From NCBI GenBank assembly GCA_035048485.1, contig CM068583.1, positions 26,470,841-26,534,840 on the forward strand: 64,000 nt of DNA, read 5' to 3'. Below are positions 27,601-36,189 of this stretch, piece after piece (position 1 is the stretch's first letter; every line of letters starts with the position of its first letter). The position numbers and the translations under genes were made by a program. The notes under the pieces are model-generated. The model did no database searches. It had not been told where the DNA came from and saw nothing but the letters and a program-made list of their open reading frames with translations. This DNA is from Pteria penguin. Its lineage: Eukaryota > Mollusca > Bivalvia > Pterioida > Pteriidae.

Positions 27601-30600
27601 AAAGAAAACCCCAGAAATTAGATTTTTTTTTCACTTTTTAATGATTTTTAAAATGAAGGAGTACTGTGTGTGTGTGTGTGTAGGGGGGGGGGTTGTACTA
27701 TTTATATGCAATGTCACCCAGTTTTACTACCTCTTTATTATTTATATACATAAATATTTCCACTTATTTCTTAATAATACTTGACAATACTTCATTTTAT
27801 AACATAAATTGGAATGAATTTTGTAAAGTCGAAATTGCTTCTTATTCACTTCCTGTTTACATTGGAAAGGTAATGGCAGTGGAAGTTGAATAGGAAGGGA
27901 TTTTGATAAAACACGCTGTATATGAGTGTTTTATGAAGCAATTACACCAATATTTTAATTGATAAAGTAACATTTGTGTTGACTTAGTCACAGTAATGCA
28001 AAAATAAATAAACTCTTCCTTCCTGCATGACTGACAATCTAGGTACTCAGGTGAGCGATATTGGCCCACTTGGGCATCTTGTTTGTATATGAATTTAGTC
28101 ATAAATTTCCTGCATTATAACTGCCATTTGGGAGCATCCATCAGTTTTACTGATACTCTTGTTGTACTTGCTTTCTTTCTTCTTTTCTTTCTTTCTTCCT
28201 TTCTTTCTCCATGAAGAGAAAGACCTCTATGTTGCATGAGCTACAGGTAAGCTCAAGTATTTTATAGTTTTATGTATCAGCAATAATGGATATTTATGTT
28301 TTTCAGGAGGATCATGAACCAATGGTATCAGACCACTCCCAGAGACGGCCCCGATCCTTTAGCGAATCTTTACACATCAATGTTTTCCCCTCCCCAGCAG
28401 CACTGCTGGTCAGTGCACCCTCCCCTACCCGTGTTGGAAACAGAAAAGTAAGATGCAAATTTAGTCTAGGAATCTTTGGATATTATCTTATATATATTAT
28501 GGTCTGAAAGTATCTGTTTTATATTTGTGTGGTAAAGAAAGGGTAGCTTATTCAGTAATAATGCATCAGGGGAAAATATATGAACATGTTTTACCGATAT
28601 TGCCATTTTCAAGCAGCAGAGATATCATGAGTGGTTCTCAGGAGAAAATACCAACTTTAGTATGCGTAGGTACACTAGCATGTCTTCAGTACAAGACAGC
28701 TAGGCATCGTTTCACTTTCAGACTTTAGAAAGACCATATATGAAAATAATTCTAATTCACTTATTTTGACAATTCTGATTGGTCAACAAATTAGCGTTCA
28801 GACATAACCACGATATACCGTCCTCAAATGTATTACTACATTTGTACTTACTCTTTGTCCACATTGCCTCTGACTCCATCTATCAAAAATACTGTCTATA
28901 ACAATTTCGTCTAGTGCTTTCAATGTCCATCTTAAGTCTCGTATCAAGGATGATTTCAATTTCTTATTCTACCATTCACGTGCACAATTATTACAGTGAG
29001 GTTGAACTAGCAAAACCGACAGTGTACATGATGTACCACCATCATGCAACATGCTTATCAGTATGTTATTTTATCTTGCTGCCCTGCAGCAAAATTGCCT
29101 GCTCAGCTGTTTATGATGCGATGTCAAGTCACTCACGTGTGAATCAATTTCTGACTAATTTATGAAAATGAAGAAAATTCATATGTCAATGCAATAAATA
29201 TCAATTCGTTTCTCGGAAGAATTTTAAACATTGTGCTAACCATCCCCTTAGCAACAAGGAATTTGGGGGCAATTTCATAGAGAAAACACAGTGTTTGTAT
29301 TACAGTGAAAATATACTGTGTTTGATTGTTTCTGACAGTGGTTATACTGTTGGAAAGCACCAATTTCCTTTCTCCGCTAGCATTGCCACAAAAACTCTGA
29401 TCCCAACAGTATAACAATAGTATACCATTTGGAAACAATCAAGCACAGTATGTTTATACCCAAGGTTGTTTCCACCTTCAAAACGTAAGTTAGTGATATG
29501 TAAAACATCAACACATGTGCTGATATTTTTATTATCCATGCCATGTCCCTTACATTGGGATTAGATACTTCTTCCTGCTAAAACTTTACCCTAACATAAT
29601 GTTGCTTCTGTTACAGCAATGCTTTTCCCCGTCTATGCAGATAGCAGTAAAGAGTAATTCCTTTACCCCTAGTCCTAGCCCCAGTCCTACTCGCAAGTCA
29701 TTTATGAGGTAGGTTCATTCATGATTAACATTGTTATAATCAAGTAATGCTTTTGATTTTGATTCTGATGCTTTCTTTATATCTACTTCATTTATGTCAT
29801 AAACTTTTTTACTCCTTATGTCTACTCCATTTTATGTTATAAACTTTTATTTTCAGAAGCCAGAGTCCAATTGCTGTTCGCCCTAGTCCAATAGGTAAAA
29901 GAAAATGTAAGTGTTGATGTTGTTTACATAAAGTAGATGCAAAATATTGTACTTTACAAATTTATGCCCTGTAATAATTATTTTGCAGCTTACACAAATG
30001 GATAACTTTGTCTAGTACCTGTCCATTTGTCTGTTGTAAGTCACAGTTGATAGCAGGTGTCACATGATCCTACACTCCTACACATTATTCCCCCCCGCAA
30101 ATGAAGTTTTGGGGGTAAATTGGAATCACTGTGTCTGTCCGTCTGTCTGTCCAGAAAACTTTAACCTTGGCCATAACTTTTGAACCAAAAGAGAGAGATT
30201 GGGCCTTCATACTACACATGTGTATTCCTTGTGGCAAAACCTTTCTGTGGATACCAAAATTTTTACCCTGTGACCTTGACCTAGATGTTTGACCTACTTT
30301 TGAAAAACTTTAACCTTGACCATAACTTTTGAACCAAAAGAGATGGAGCCTTCATACTACACATGTATTCCATGTGGCAAGACCTTTCTGTCGGTACCAC
30401 AATTTTTGACTCTGTGACCTTGACGTTTGACTTACATCTTAAAAAAAACATTAACATTGGCCATAACTTTTGAACCAAATGGGATGAGGTCTTCATACCA
30501 TACATGTGTATTCTTTGTGGCAAGACCTCTCTGTCATTACCAAAATTTTTGACCCTGTGACCTTCACCTTGACATTTGACATACTTTTGAAAAACTTTAA

Positions 30601-33600
30601 CCTTAGCCATAAATTTTCAAACAAAAGATTGGGGACTACACACTGTGACGTTTGACCTACTTATTAGAAACTTTAGTCTTAGCTATAACTTTTGAACCAA
30701 GAGAGATTGGGCCTTCATACTACACATCGTCACATGTGTTTTCCTTGTGGCAAGACTTGTCTATTGGTACCAAAATTTTTGACCTGTGACCTTGACCTTG
30801 ACATTTGACCTACTTTTGAAACAACTTTAACCTTAGCCATAATTGTTTAACCAAAAGAGAATGGGCCTTCATACTACACATGTGTATTCCTTGTGGCAAG
30901 ACCTGTCTGTCTGTACCAAAAATTTTGACCTTGTGACTTTTACTTTGATCTTTGGCCTACTTTGAATTTTGTTGCTGCGGGGGTATTTGTCCTGTTAGGA
31001 CAGTTCTAGTTGAATGTGTATACAACTTTTAATGTAAAAATGTATTTTCAAATTATTTATCAAATATTTTGTTGTTGTATGTAAAGCATGAGAACACCGA
31101 GGGATGACTTTATGTGTCATCTGCCATTATTCCTATCCATTTGTTTTAACCCGTATAAATCTTGGTGTTTATTCATCAATCCATATAATTATTTTAACTT
31201 CAAACTATTACTATCAAACTACTTTTAATTCCGTTTACTACATTTTCTGAAATTCACTTTAGAATTTTTTTTAGTGATGTAATTTTTTGCAAGCAGCCAT
31301 GTGCATTTTCTAGTTAAGTAGTCATATATACTCTCAAAATTATGTGGAACATAAAGTTCTTGTGAATGAAAAGCATTTTATAGTGTTCTAAGTCAAGCAT
31401 TTTCTTTATTTAATTTATATAAATTTGTTTGTTGATTGGTTGATCACTGTTCAGGTGACCATTAAATATGAGAACGTATTCACTGGTTGTGTGCTTTTTA
31501 TGCACCCGTCATAAACAGACATATTATGGTATTGCATTGTGGTTCTATAGGTCTGTTGGTCTGTCTGCACCTTGTCAACACAATACAGACCATACTGTTT
31601 AGGCTAAGACTTTCAAACATGGTACACTTATTTCTTATGGTATATGGAAGAACCATATTGATTTTCAATATCAAGGTCAAAGGTCAAGGTAATTTTTTGC
31701 AAGGTCAAAGTCTTAATGCATATGATGGGTAAATCTCTCTCCGGGCCATAACTCTACCCCTAACATGGAAGTCTCTTCTGAAAGGTCAACAGCAACTAGT
31801 ACTTACAAGGTCATATATTGGCATATTTTCATCAACATATATTCATTCTTCATAGTATTGATGCATGCAGCCCTAGCAGGGAATAAACTTAACAGAAATT
31901 TTTACAAGCCATGTGGGCTCGTAAGACTCAGAATCTATGGGCCCACACCCATCTTTATGAGCCCACACTGAATGAGATGATGATTTTAGAGGCTTGGGAG
32001 ACTTCCTCTGCCCTTCCCTTAACGATAGCTGTAGACTGTTGATGCTGCTGAGAGTGTTCATGTTTTATAACACTGTCAATTTTATATGATGTACACCCCT
32101 TGGTGAATGAATTTTCGGTACTTGAAAATTCCTTGCAATGCTTGCATATCATCATACCCTCTGCAGTGTTCAGCAACCATTCCCTCCCATTTTGTCACTC
32201 ACCGAGAAATAATATCTTTCGTTTCTTCTCTCATACTCCTTGAAGTAATCGTCCCGTTTTGTCGGCGATACATATCGTTTCATGGGAACTGCGAAAAACT
32301 TCCTAACTGGGCTTCTCGAGCCATAATTTAAACAAATGTGAAACCAGATAATGCTAACTAACAAATAAAAAGAACATGTCTGGATTTGAATCATTTAGAC
32401 GCTTAGTTCCGTTTACTCAGTGACGGAATTAAACGTCTAGATGATTCAGATTAGGATTCAACAAGGAAACGGCAGATCCGTCTTGCAGATTTTTCGTTGG
32501 TCGTCCACAACAAATTTTACTCGTCTTGGGCGAGTGGGCAAACGTTAAGTTTATTCCCTGCCTAGATATTTATGCTTCCTGATAAATTTCTAAGCATTAA
32601 AGTTTTCTTATTTAATAGAGTCATCCATTGGTTTGATGCTGTTTGGGGAGCATCCATCAATTTTACTTTCCTTGCCCTATATTGGACATCTGGATCAAAT
32701 TCCAGGCATTTATTGTGGATTTGATTTCTTTTATGGGCAATACAACTAAAACCAACATATTTCAAGAGCTGTGTAACTATATTCGTAAATACCACAGTTC
32801 CTTGGAACTCCTTGTACTAATTTATGTTTGAGTATTTCATTTAATGATCATCCTTTTTGCATCATCATTGTTGTGAGACCGAGGTATCAGTTGTGTGTAG
32901 TGTGATATATATTTATTAGGATTTTGTAAATTCTGTGTTAATGGGATTATGGTATGTTATATTTGTGATTGCTTCCTTCACTGATGATGTCTTTCTGAAC
33001 TTGTCAATTTACAGTGGAAAATGACACTGGAGAAAGCTATCTAAGTCCACCCAAAAAATTCAATCATGGACCATGCACACCTGACCGTGTTATAGCACAC
33101 CCGCTAGCACACAGGTAAGCTCATTCTATTCCATCCTACAGGAGCTACATATTGTTACTTGCTTGTCTGTCCATCACAAGGAATATGATCCTAACTCTAT
33201 CATCACTTTTTTATGACCCTTACCTTTGGATCTCCTAGTCGCAGATTCTCTGTCCTTGACTCCTTTGGAGTTTTGTAGAACATGGTTTATAGTCCTGGGT
33301 TTGCTGTCTGTAGATGGCACACCAATGTCCTGTCTTTTGGATGAAATGTAAAAACCAAGGTCCTGTGGCATGTAAAAGATCTTTCACAGCTTTGGTTGGA
33401 TGTGTTACAAAGGTAAAAATTTCTATGCAATGCATCAGGCAGATGCGGTAAGTATATACATGAAATAATTGTGGAGTTATGTAAAGCAATAATCAATAAA
33501 TCAATTCATAACTCCTTGTTTTATATCATTGTTGCATGGGTTTTGGTCTGGGAAATTCCATTGATAGGAATGTGGATTATCAGACACCACGGAATGCTCA

Positions 33601-34910
33601 TAGTCTGCAGCTACAACTACCTCAGACAACAGTTAAATGCTTGCCCAATGAACTCACAATCAAGTAATCATGTACCTACTGTATTTAATCAAGAATTTCA
33701 CTAGCTGACAAGGTCATCTTCATATCATTCACATGCAATCAGGTTACTATATAAAGATAATTTGAATGTTGTGGAGTTACCAAATATATTGACTGTATGT
33801 GAATGTGATAGATCTGATTTTGTGCTTGTAACATGCCTGAAAAATGATTAAACAAAAATAAATTGCTGCTAAAGTTTGATTATGGGGTCCAATGAAGTCT
33901 GTGTAGTAAGGAGGACTAGGTTGTACCTACTTGCCTTACTGAACGTCCATGTTTAGGTGGCCATATCTTGTAATAGATATAAGGCGAAAGTTTTGTATTT
34001 AGTAATAGATACTTTAAAACATTAATCCAACATAGTTTTAAGCACATTAAGTATTTATTTTTGTCCTTTTTGATACTAGCATATACTTCCATAGTACTTT
34101 TCTTGTGTATAAATTTTTATGAATTCTTGTCTTGAGAAACCTATTGATCCTTGTTCTCTATATGGAGGATTATTTATAGATTTTTAAATATGCGTCCTTT
34201 GATTGTGCTGCTTTTACAGTGAATGGGAAGGTGGGCGTCTGTAAACCAGTTAACCTTACCTGTAAACCAGTTAACCTTACCAACTGAGTAAAGTTTGTTA
34301 CTTTAGTTGACCATCCTAAGTCAGTATTGTAACTACAGTACAATCAAATATTTTGTTATATCGTTTTCTGTGTTTTTTACCATTATCATGTTTATTTGCA
34401 TATCCTTAGTGATTTGTGTCATACATCTTGGTCAGATGTCTTCTGTTTTCTCTTTTATTGCAAGATCTGGAAGTGCAGTAGATATATTCACCAAAAAAGA
34501 AAAAATAAATAAATAGAAAAAACCTCCAAAATCTAAGTTGAAATGACGATTTTATTATCTTTATTCATGAAGTATGATTCACTTGAGGATATCTTAATCA
34601 TTATTTCAAACTGACATAATTTAGATGAATATTGCGATATTTCAGCATTTCCTCCAGCAGTTTGGATGAGGGGAGCCCAGAACAGATGGTGCCTCGTAGT
34701 GGGCATATGCCAGACATTAGAGTGCAAGCTCAGCCTAATCCCAACCTGTACGGATTCATGCCCCTGCGAGATTCTCACCACATGCAGACCACAGATTCAC
34801 TCCTGGAGAACTCTGATATGGCAGAATCTCCGGACATTTCTGACCCTTCTATATCCCTGAGCCGAAGTCCAGGGTCAGGATTTCAACCTATACAGCACAC
34901 ACATTTATGA
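14992..34910 (+). CDS. PABIR1: PABIR/FAM122-family PP2A-B55 inhibitor (spliced, 9 coding exons, optional microexon)
   Basis: Joined exons 14992-15140, 21503-21596, 22621-22703, 23839-23890, 28307-28447, 29617-29708, 29857-29906, 33015-33114 and 34646-34910 give one open frame of 341 residues plus stop; every junction has AG/GT and phases match. Seen: a KRSNSAP motif (residues 30-36), an RL-containing helix region (R92-L93) followed by an acidic stretch with HERE (107-110), SNSWEE (118-123), Ser-Pro-rich segments with SPTR, QCFSPS and RSQSPI, and a basic KRK (218-220) plus PPKKF. Known: in human FAM122A the RL helix docks on B55, the HERE helix blocks the PP2A catalytic site, and CHK1 phosphorylates the second serine of RSNSAP to bring in 14-3-3. 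The spacing RL to HERE is four residues shorter here. The C-terminal 88 residues are a lineage-specific Ser/Pro/Met-rich tail. The start is chosen because MSLQREHSMEVDPP parallels the family's N-terminus. PABIR1 versus PABIR2/FAM122B cannot be separated; the invertebrate gene is probably the single ancestor. Confidence 0.93.
15605..15655 (+). repeat. tRNA-like fragment (SINE head remnant) in intron 1
   Basis: GTATAGCGCAGTTGG resembles an A box and CAGTTCAAATTCTACAG a B box at appropriate spacing, but the fold is incomplete. Likely a SINE or tRNA relic. Confidence 0.35.
15875..16620. repeat. direct duplication of ~400 bp in PABIR intron 1
   Basis: Markers in the same order in both copies: CAGCRYTTGTTGCCATT (15878 and 16310), GTAAATAACAAT, AAAATGGCGA, and ATTGCAARATGTCC (about 16170 and 16557). 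The offset shrinks from about 430 to 390 bp through indels. Confidence 0.65.
17600..17650. mobile_element. 51-bp palindromic miniature element, copy 3
   Basis: TAGCCGCAAGTAATGGCCC at one end, GGACCACTACTTGCGGCTA at the other. Flanked by a perfect 9-bp duplication GTTAATAAT (17591-17599 and 17651-17659). Lies in PABIR intron 1. Confidence 0.9.
18899..20072 (+). mobile_element. Helitron-like non-autonomous element with ~115-bp tandem repeats
   Basis: Starts with a TATACC..GGGGGGTATATAGG terminal hairpin, then a (CTGT)n microsatellite, then about eight degenerate units containing TTTTGACCTTGTGACCTTG and CATACTACACATGTGTATTC, and ends TTAGGACAGTTCTAGTT. Microsatellite plus tandem core is the architecture of bivalve pearl-type/Helitron-related elements. 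Lies in intron 1. Confidence 0.65.
21503..21596 (+). CDS. PABIR1: PABIR coding exon 2
   Basis: Residues 50 (second part) to 81. The acceptor is TTTTTTCATAG and the donor GTAAGT. It encodes a basic-serine segment (RIRRFSSSS) matching the ARRNSTTF region of the family. A TA microsatellite follows about 40 bp after the donor. Confidence 0.88.
21637..21690. repeat. (TA)n microsatellite in intron 2
   Basis: Near-perfect TA dinucleotide run with one TG interruption, about 40 bp downstream of the exon 2 donor. Confidence 0.95.
22621..22703 (+). CDS. PABIR1: PABIR coding exon 3 (B55-docking helix)
   Basis: Residues 82-108 plus two bases of 109. The acceptor is GTTTTTTCAG and the donor GTATAT is weak but fits the frame. 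It encodes TPVKIPDRVNRLKAEE, then a Glu/Lys-rich helix; R92-L93 align with human R84-L85, the B55 contact pair. Confidence 0.92.
22815..23180 (+). repeat. degenerate Helitron-like tandem-core fragment
   Basis: Two or three decayed units of the same kind as at 18.9 kb, with TGACCTTGA at 22920 and 23066 and TTCCTTGTATCAAGACCTTTCC. The ends are not recognisable. Confidence 0.5.
23181..23515 (+). mobile_element. GGGAGCATCC-family repeat fragment (uninterrupted copy)
   Basis: Closely matches 25620-25908 plus 28083-28165. Ends with GGGAGCATCCATCAATTTTACTGATATTCTTGTT. Lies in PABIR intron 3, before exon 4. Confidence 0.65.
23839..23890 (+). CDS. PABIR1: PABIR coding exon 4 (active-site-blocking helix)
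   Basis: Residues 109-126, only 52 nt. The acceptor is TATTTTAG and the donor GTAAGT. It encodes ETRSAIRMSNSWEEFHL, which parallels EVQTAMQISHSWEESFSL of human FAM122A; with exon 3 it completes the HERE motif. Confidence 0.93.
24485..25074. mobile_element. foldback MITE split by another element
   Basis: Ends GGGTCTTTCACACTATAA and TTATTGTGTGAAAGGGCC are inverted repeats; inner blocks GTACGCACAATTT and AAATTGTGCGTAT are also inverted. The middle is occupied by the 256-bp Helitron-like element at 24677. Flanking TTAT/TTAC is compatible with a PIF/Harbinger-type TTA target, weakly. Confidence 0.6.
24677..24932 (+). mobile_element. short Helitron-like element (CCCCCCGCAAACAAAG hairpin family)
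   Basis: Begins with TATACCCCCCGCAAAC pairing with TGGGGGGGTATA, then (CTGT/CCGT)n, a single core with a DR1 pair and TCAAGGTCA, and ends TTAGGACAGTTCTAGTTG. Same family as 18.9 and 30.1 kb but lacking the tandem array. Confidence 0.7.
25912..28081 (-). mobile_element. Helitron-like element (GCTCACCTGAGC hairpin family), nested copy
   Basis: Left end TAGCTCACCTGAGCC pairs with GGCTCAAGTGAGCT to form a terminal hairpin; right end reads GCCCACTTGGGCATCTTG. On the minus strand the hairpin is followed by CTAA, like a Helitron 3' end. The interior has three long degenerate units (about 25990, 26460, 26960) with ACTTCTTCTTCAGAAC and CATGAAACTTGGTA. No transposase. Confidence 0.65.
27667..27700. 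repeat. (GT)n and G-run in intron 4
   Basis: Short TG dinucleotide run followed by nine G residues. Confidence 0.8.
28217..28246 (+). CDS. possible 30-nt PABIR microexon
   Basis: Thirty bases between a long CTTT-rich tract ending ATGAAG and a strong donor GTAAGC, encoding RKTSMLHELQ in the phase-0 intron between exons 4 and 5. Inclusion would give a 351-residue protein. The phase is compatible and the splice context good, but so short a segment can arise by chance and no homologous residues are evident. Confidence 0.45.
28307..28447 (+). CDS. PABIR1: PABIR coding exon 5
   Basis: Exactly 47 codons, phase 0 at both ends. The acceptor is GTTTTTCAG and the donor GTAAGA. It contains the RRPRSFSESLHI segment and the family motif APSPTR. 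Confidence 0.93.
29313..29452. repeat. inverted repeat in PABIR intron 5
   Basis: Arms 29313-29354 and 29402-29452 pair imperfectly: ATACTGTGTTTGATTGTTTC against GAAACAATCAAGCACAGTAT, and TTATACTGTTGG against CCAACAGTATAA. Confidence 0.65.
29617..29708 (+). CDS. PABIR1: PABIR coding exon 6
   Basis: It opens with QCFSPSMQ, a near-copy of the family's QCFSPSLQ, and continues with a TPSPSPSPTRKS proline-directed phosphorylation-type segment. The acceptor is TGTTACAG and the donor GTAGGT. Confidence 0.94.
29857..29906 (+). CDS. PABIR1: PABIR coding exon 7
   Basis: Fifty nt encoding SQSPIAVRPSPIGKRK, matching the RSQSPINCIRPS..KRK block of the family. The KRK forms the first half of a putative nuclear-localisation signal. 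The donor GTAAGT follows base 29906; an internal GTAAAA lies just before it and is not used in the chosen frame. Confidence 0.92.
30088..31012 (+). mobile_element. Helitron-like element with ~120-bp tandem core, PABIR intron 7
   Basis: Same family as 18.9 kb: start CCCCCCCGCAAATGAAG, (CTGT)n, about six units with CCATAACTTTTGAACCAAA and TGTGACCTTGACCTTGACAT, and end TTAGGACAGTTCTAGTTG. Confidence 0.7.
31490..31740 (+). mobile_element. related short Helitron-like element with DR1 motif
   Basis: CACCCGTC...GTCTGTTGGTCTGTCTGC then AATACAGACCATACTGTTTAGG and TCAAGGTCAAAGGTCAAGG. Same family as 46.85 kb. Confidence 0.5.
31877..32560 (-). mobile_element. hAT-like element with zinc-finger coding fragment
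   Basis: Perfect 17-bp terminal inverted repeats CAGGGAATAAACTTAAC (31877-31893; inverted at 32544-32560), starting CAG as in hAT elements. No clean 8-bp duplication is visible. On the minus strand, around 31990-32190, the translation REWLLNTAEGMMICKHCKEF continues to NSFTKGCTSYKIDSVIKHE and HSQQHQ, a CxxC...HxxxxH finger as in ZNF862-like, hAT-derived proteins. The remaining transposase is absent. A second hairpin (32380-32450) is nested within it. It lies in PABIR intron 7 in the opposite orientation to the gene. Confidence 0.65.
32380..32450. repeat. ~25-bp-arm hairpin
   Basis: GAATCATTTAGACGCTTAGT on the left pairs, with three mismatches, with AATTAAACGTCTAGATGATTC on the right around a short loop. 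Confidence 0.65.
33015..33114 (+). CDS. PABIR1: PABIR coding exon 8
   Basis: The acceptor is AATTTACAG and the donor GTAAGC. It encodes ENDTGESYLSPPKKF (second basic cluster) and HGPCTPDRVIAHPLAH. It is reached across a 3.1-kb intron filled with mobile elements. Confidence 0.9.
33228..33450 (+). mobile_element. SINE family 2, decayed plus-strand copy in intron 8
   Basis: Contains CCTGTCTTTTGGATGAAATG, AAAACCAAGGTCCTGTGGCA, TGTAAAAGATCTTTCACAG and CAATGCATCAGGCAGATGC in the same order as the family 2 copies at 3.7 and 40.9 kb, inverted. No intact A/B boxes. Confidence 0.55.
34241..34281. repeat. 20-bp tandem duplication in intron 8
   Basis: Two adjacent identical copies of GTAAACCAGTTAACCTTACC. 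Confidence 0.8.
34646..34910 (+). CDS. PABIR1: PABIR terminal coding exon 9
   Basis: Eighty-eight residues' worth of sequence ending at TGA 34908-34910. The acceptor is CGATATTTCAG. It begins ISSSSLDEGSPEQM and ends QPIQHTHL; it contains many Ser/Pro and Met residues and DSLLENSDMAESPDISDPS, reminiscent of the acidic/serine C-terminus of the family. Confidence 0.9.
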
Positions 34911-36185
34911 TGAAGTGGATGAAACATGTACATATTTTAAAGAATAATCTTAATCGTTATTGTATATACTAGATTGGAAAATGCTGTGCTATGGATGTAT
35001 CGTCAGCATATCCTGGTGGTGTTCTGTGTAGGATATAGAACAAACATACTTGTCAAAAGACTGCCAAATACTTACTGATGTAGAACATAGTCCACACCTT
35101 TACTCATGTATAAACTGTTTGGGGTTTAAATTAGATAAATTTAAAAGCTTTCGTCAGATTTGAAAGCTTCTTTTGAATTTCAGCAAAATTCGTCAAGTAA
35201 TATTTGTGATAATTGGAATATCAGCTATGTTTTATTTTGATATAACTCTTTTGAATTTTTAAAACAAGGATAAAATATGTAATTTGTTGCTCTGAATTTA
35301 AAAAACACATAAATATGTGTGTATAAACAAATTTAGGCTTTAATTGGGTAAGATGGAAGAGAATGTACAACTGCATGTAATATTAATACACATAAATATG
35401 TGTGTATAAACGAATTTAATTCTGAATGTCATTCGTATGTTTAATTTTCTATATGGAAAAATTTCACAGGTGCTACAACACAGTGTCTAATTTGTATAGG
35501 TTGTTTCCATAGAATTTAAAAAAGACTAATTGATAGACAGTTTTTGATTGAATAGGGTACAGTAGTCCCCTCTTTTTCTTCTTTTGTTTTTGTTTTTTGT
35601 TTTTTTGCTTACAAAACATCTGTAGACAATTGTTATTTAGCATCAAAAGCACCATGCTTTTATTTTTCAAGCAAAACAAAGTTTTATGTTTACACAATTA
35701 AGTTAGTCGTTAGTGATAATTTATGAAGTCTTTTAACTAGAAATAAAACATTTAGATTTGTTATAGGAGAGTTTAAAACTAAGCATGTCATACACATTTT
35801 CTTGTACAAAGTGTAAATTTTGTAAATAGATGTACATATATATAAATATATATACATTGTATATATAAATATCAATGTAGAAGAGAAATGAGGTCATGTA
35901 TATAGTGCAGCAAACATTTGTGTTCATATTATTGTATATGTGTCATTGTACCATTGCATTACTTAAAATATCGCTATTATGATATGGAAAAATATCGCTA
36001 TTATGATATGGAAAAATATCGCTGCTATGATATGGAAAAATATCGCTATTATGATATGGATCATTTTTACCCTCTTCTAGGTATTTTTACCTTAATTTTT
36101 TCTTTTGAATTTACACATGAAATTTCTAAAAACAAAGAGAAACATTTTTTTTGAAAATAAAGAAAACTTTCTACTTGATTTAAAG
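34911..36185 (+). other. PABIR1: PABIR 3' UTR (probable extent)
   Basis: After the stop codon there is AT-rich non-coding sequence with two AATAAA signals, at 35742-35747 and 36156-36161; either could define the 3' end, giving a UTR of about 0.85 or 1.27 kb. It contains a short 24-bp tandem array just before the second signal. A further AATAAA-rich patch near 37530 could serve a longer form. Confidence 0.55.
35965..36059. repeat. 24-bp tandem repeat (4 units) in PABIR 3' UTR
   Basis: Four nearly identical units of AAAAATATCGCTATTATGAT plus ATGG; only unit three differs (GCTGCT for GCTATT). Because 24 is a multiple of three, it yields an octapeptide repeat in one frame; this is not taken as coding. 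Confidence 0.9.
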
Positions 36186-36189
36186 TTTC

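Larger units (their letters stand above)
25330..28165 (+). mobile_element. GGGGAGCAT-family element, interrupted copy
   Basis: Begins TTATGCTCCTCGAAAATTTT, a hairpin with CGGGGAGCATATAG, followed by CTGTCCATCC repeats and cores with TCAAGGTCA (25515, 25535, 25682). It breaks off at about 25911 and resumes at about 28082 (TTTGTATATGAATTTAGTC). The gap is filled by a different element. Confidence 0.65.

Noticed and set aside
31869..32570. An 8-bp hAT target duplication around the CAGGG element
   Set aside because: The flanks (CCTAG on both sides, partly palindromic) do not give an exact 8-bp direct repeat, so the duplication is not claimed.
35918..36154. Open frame with an octapeptide repeat (YRYYDMEK)
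   Set aside because: It is produced by a 24-bp tandem array in the PABIR 3' UTR; the start context and composition give no support for translation.
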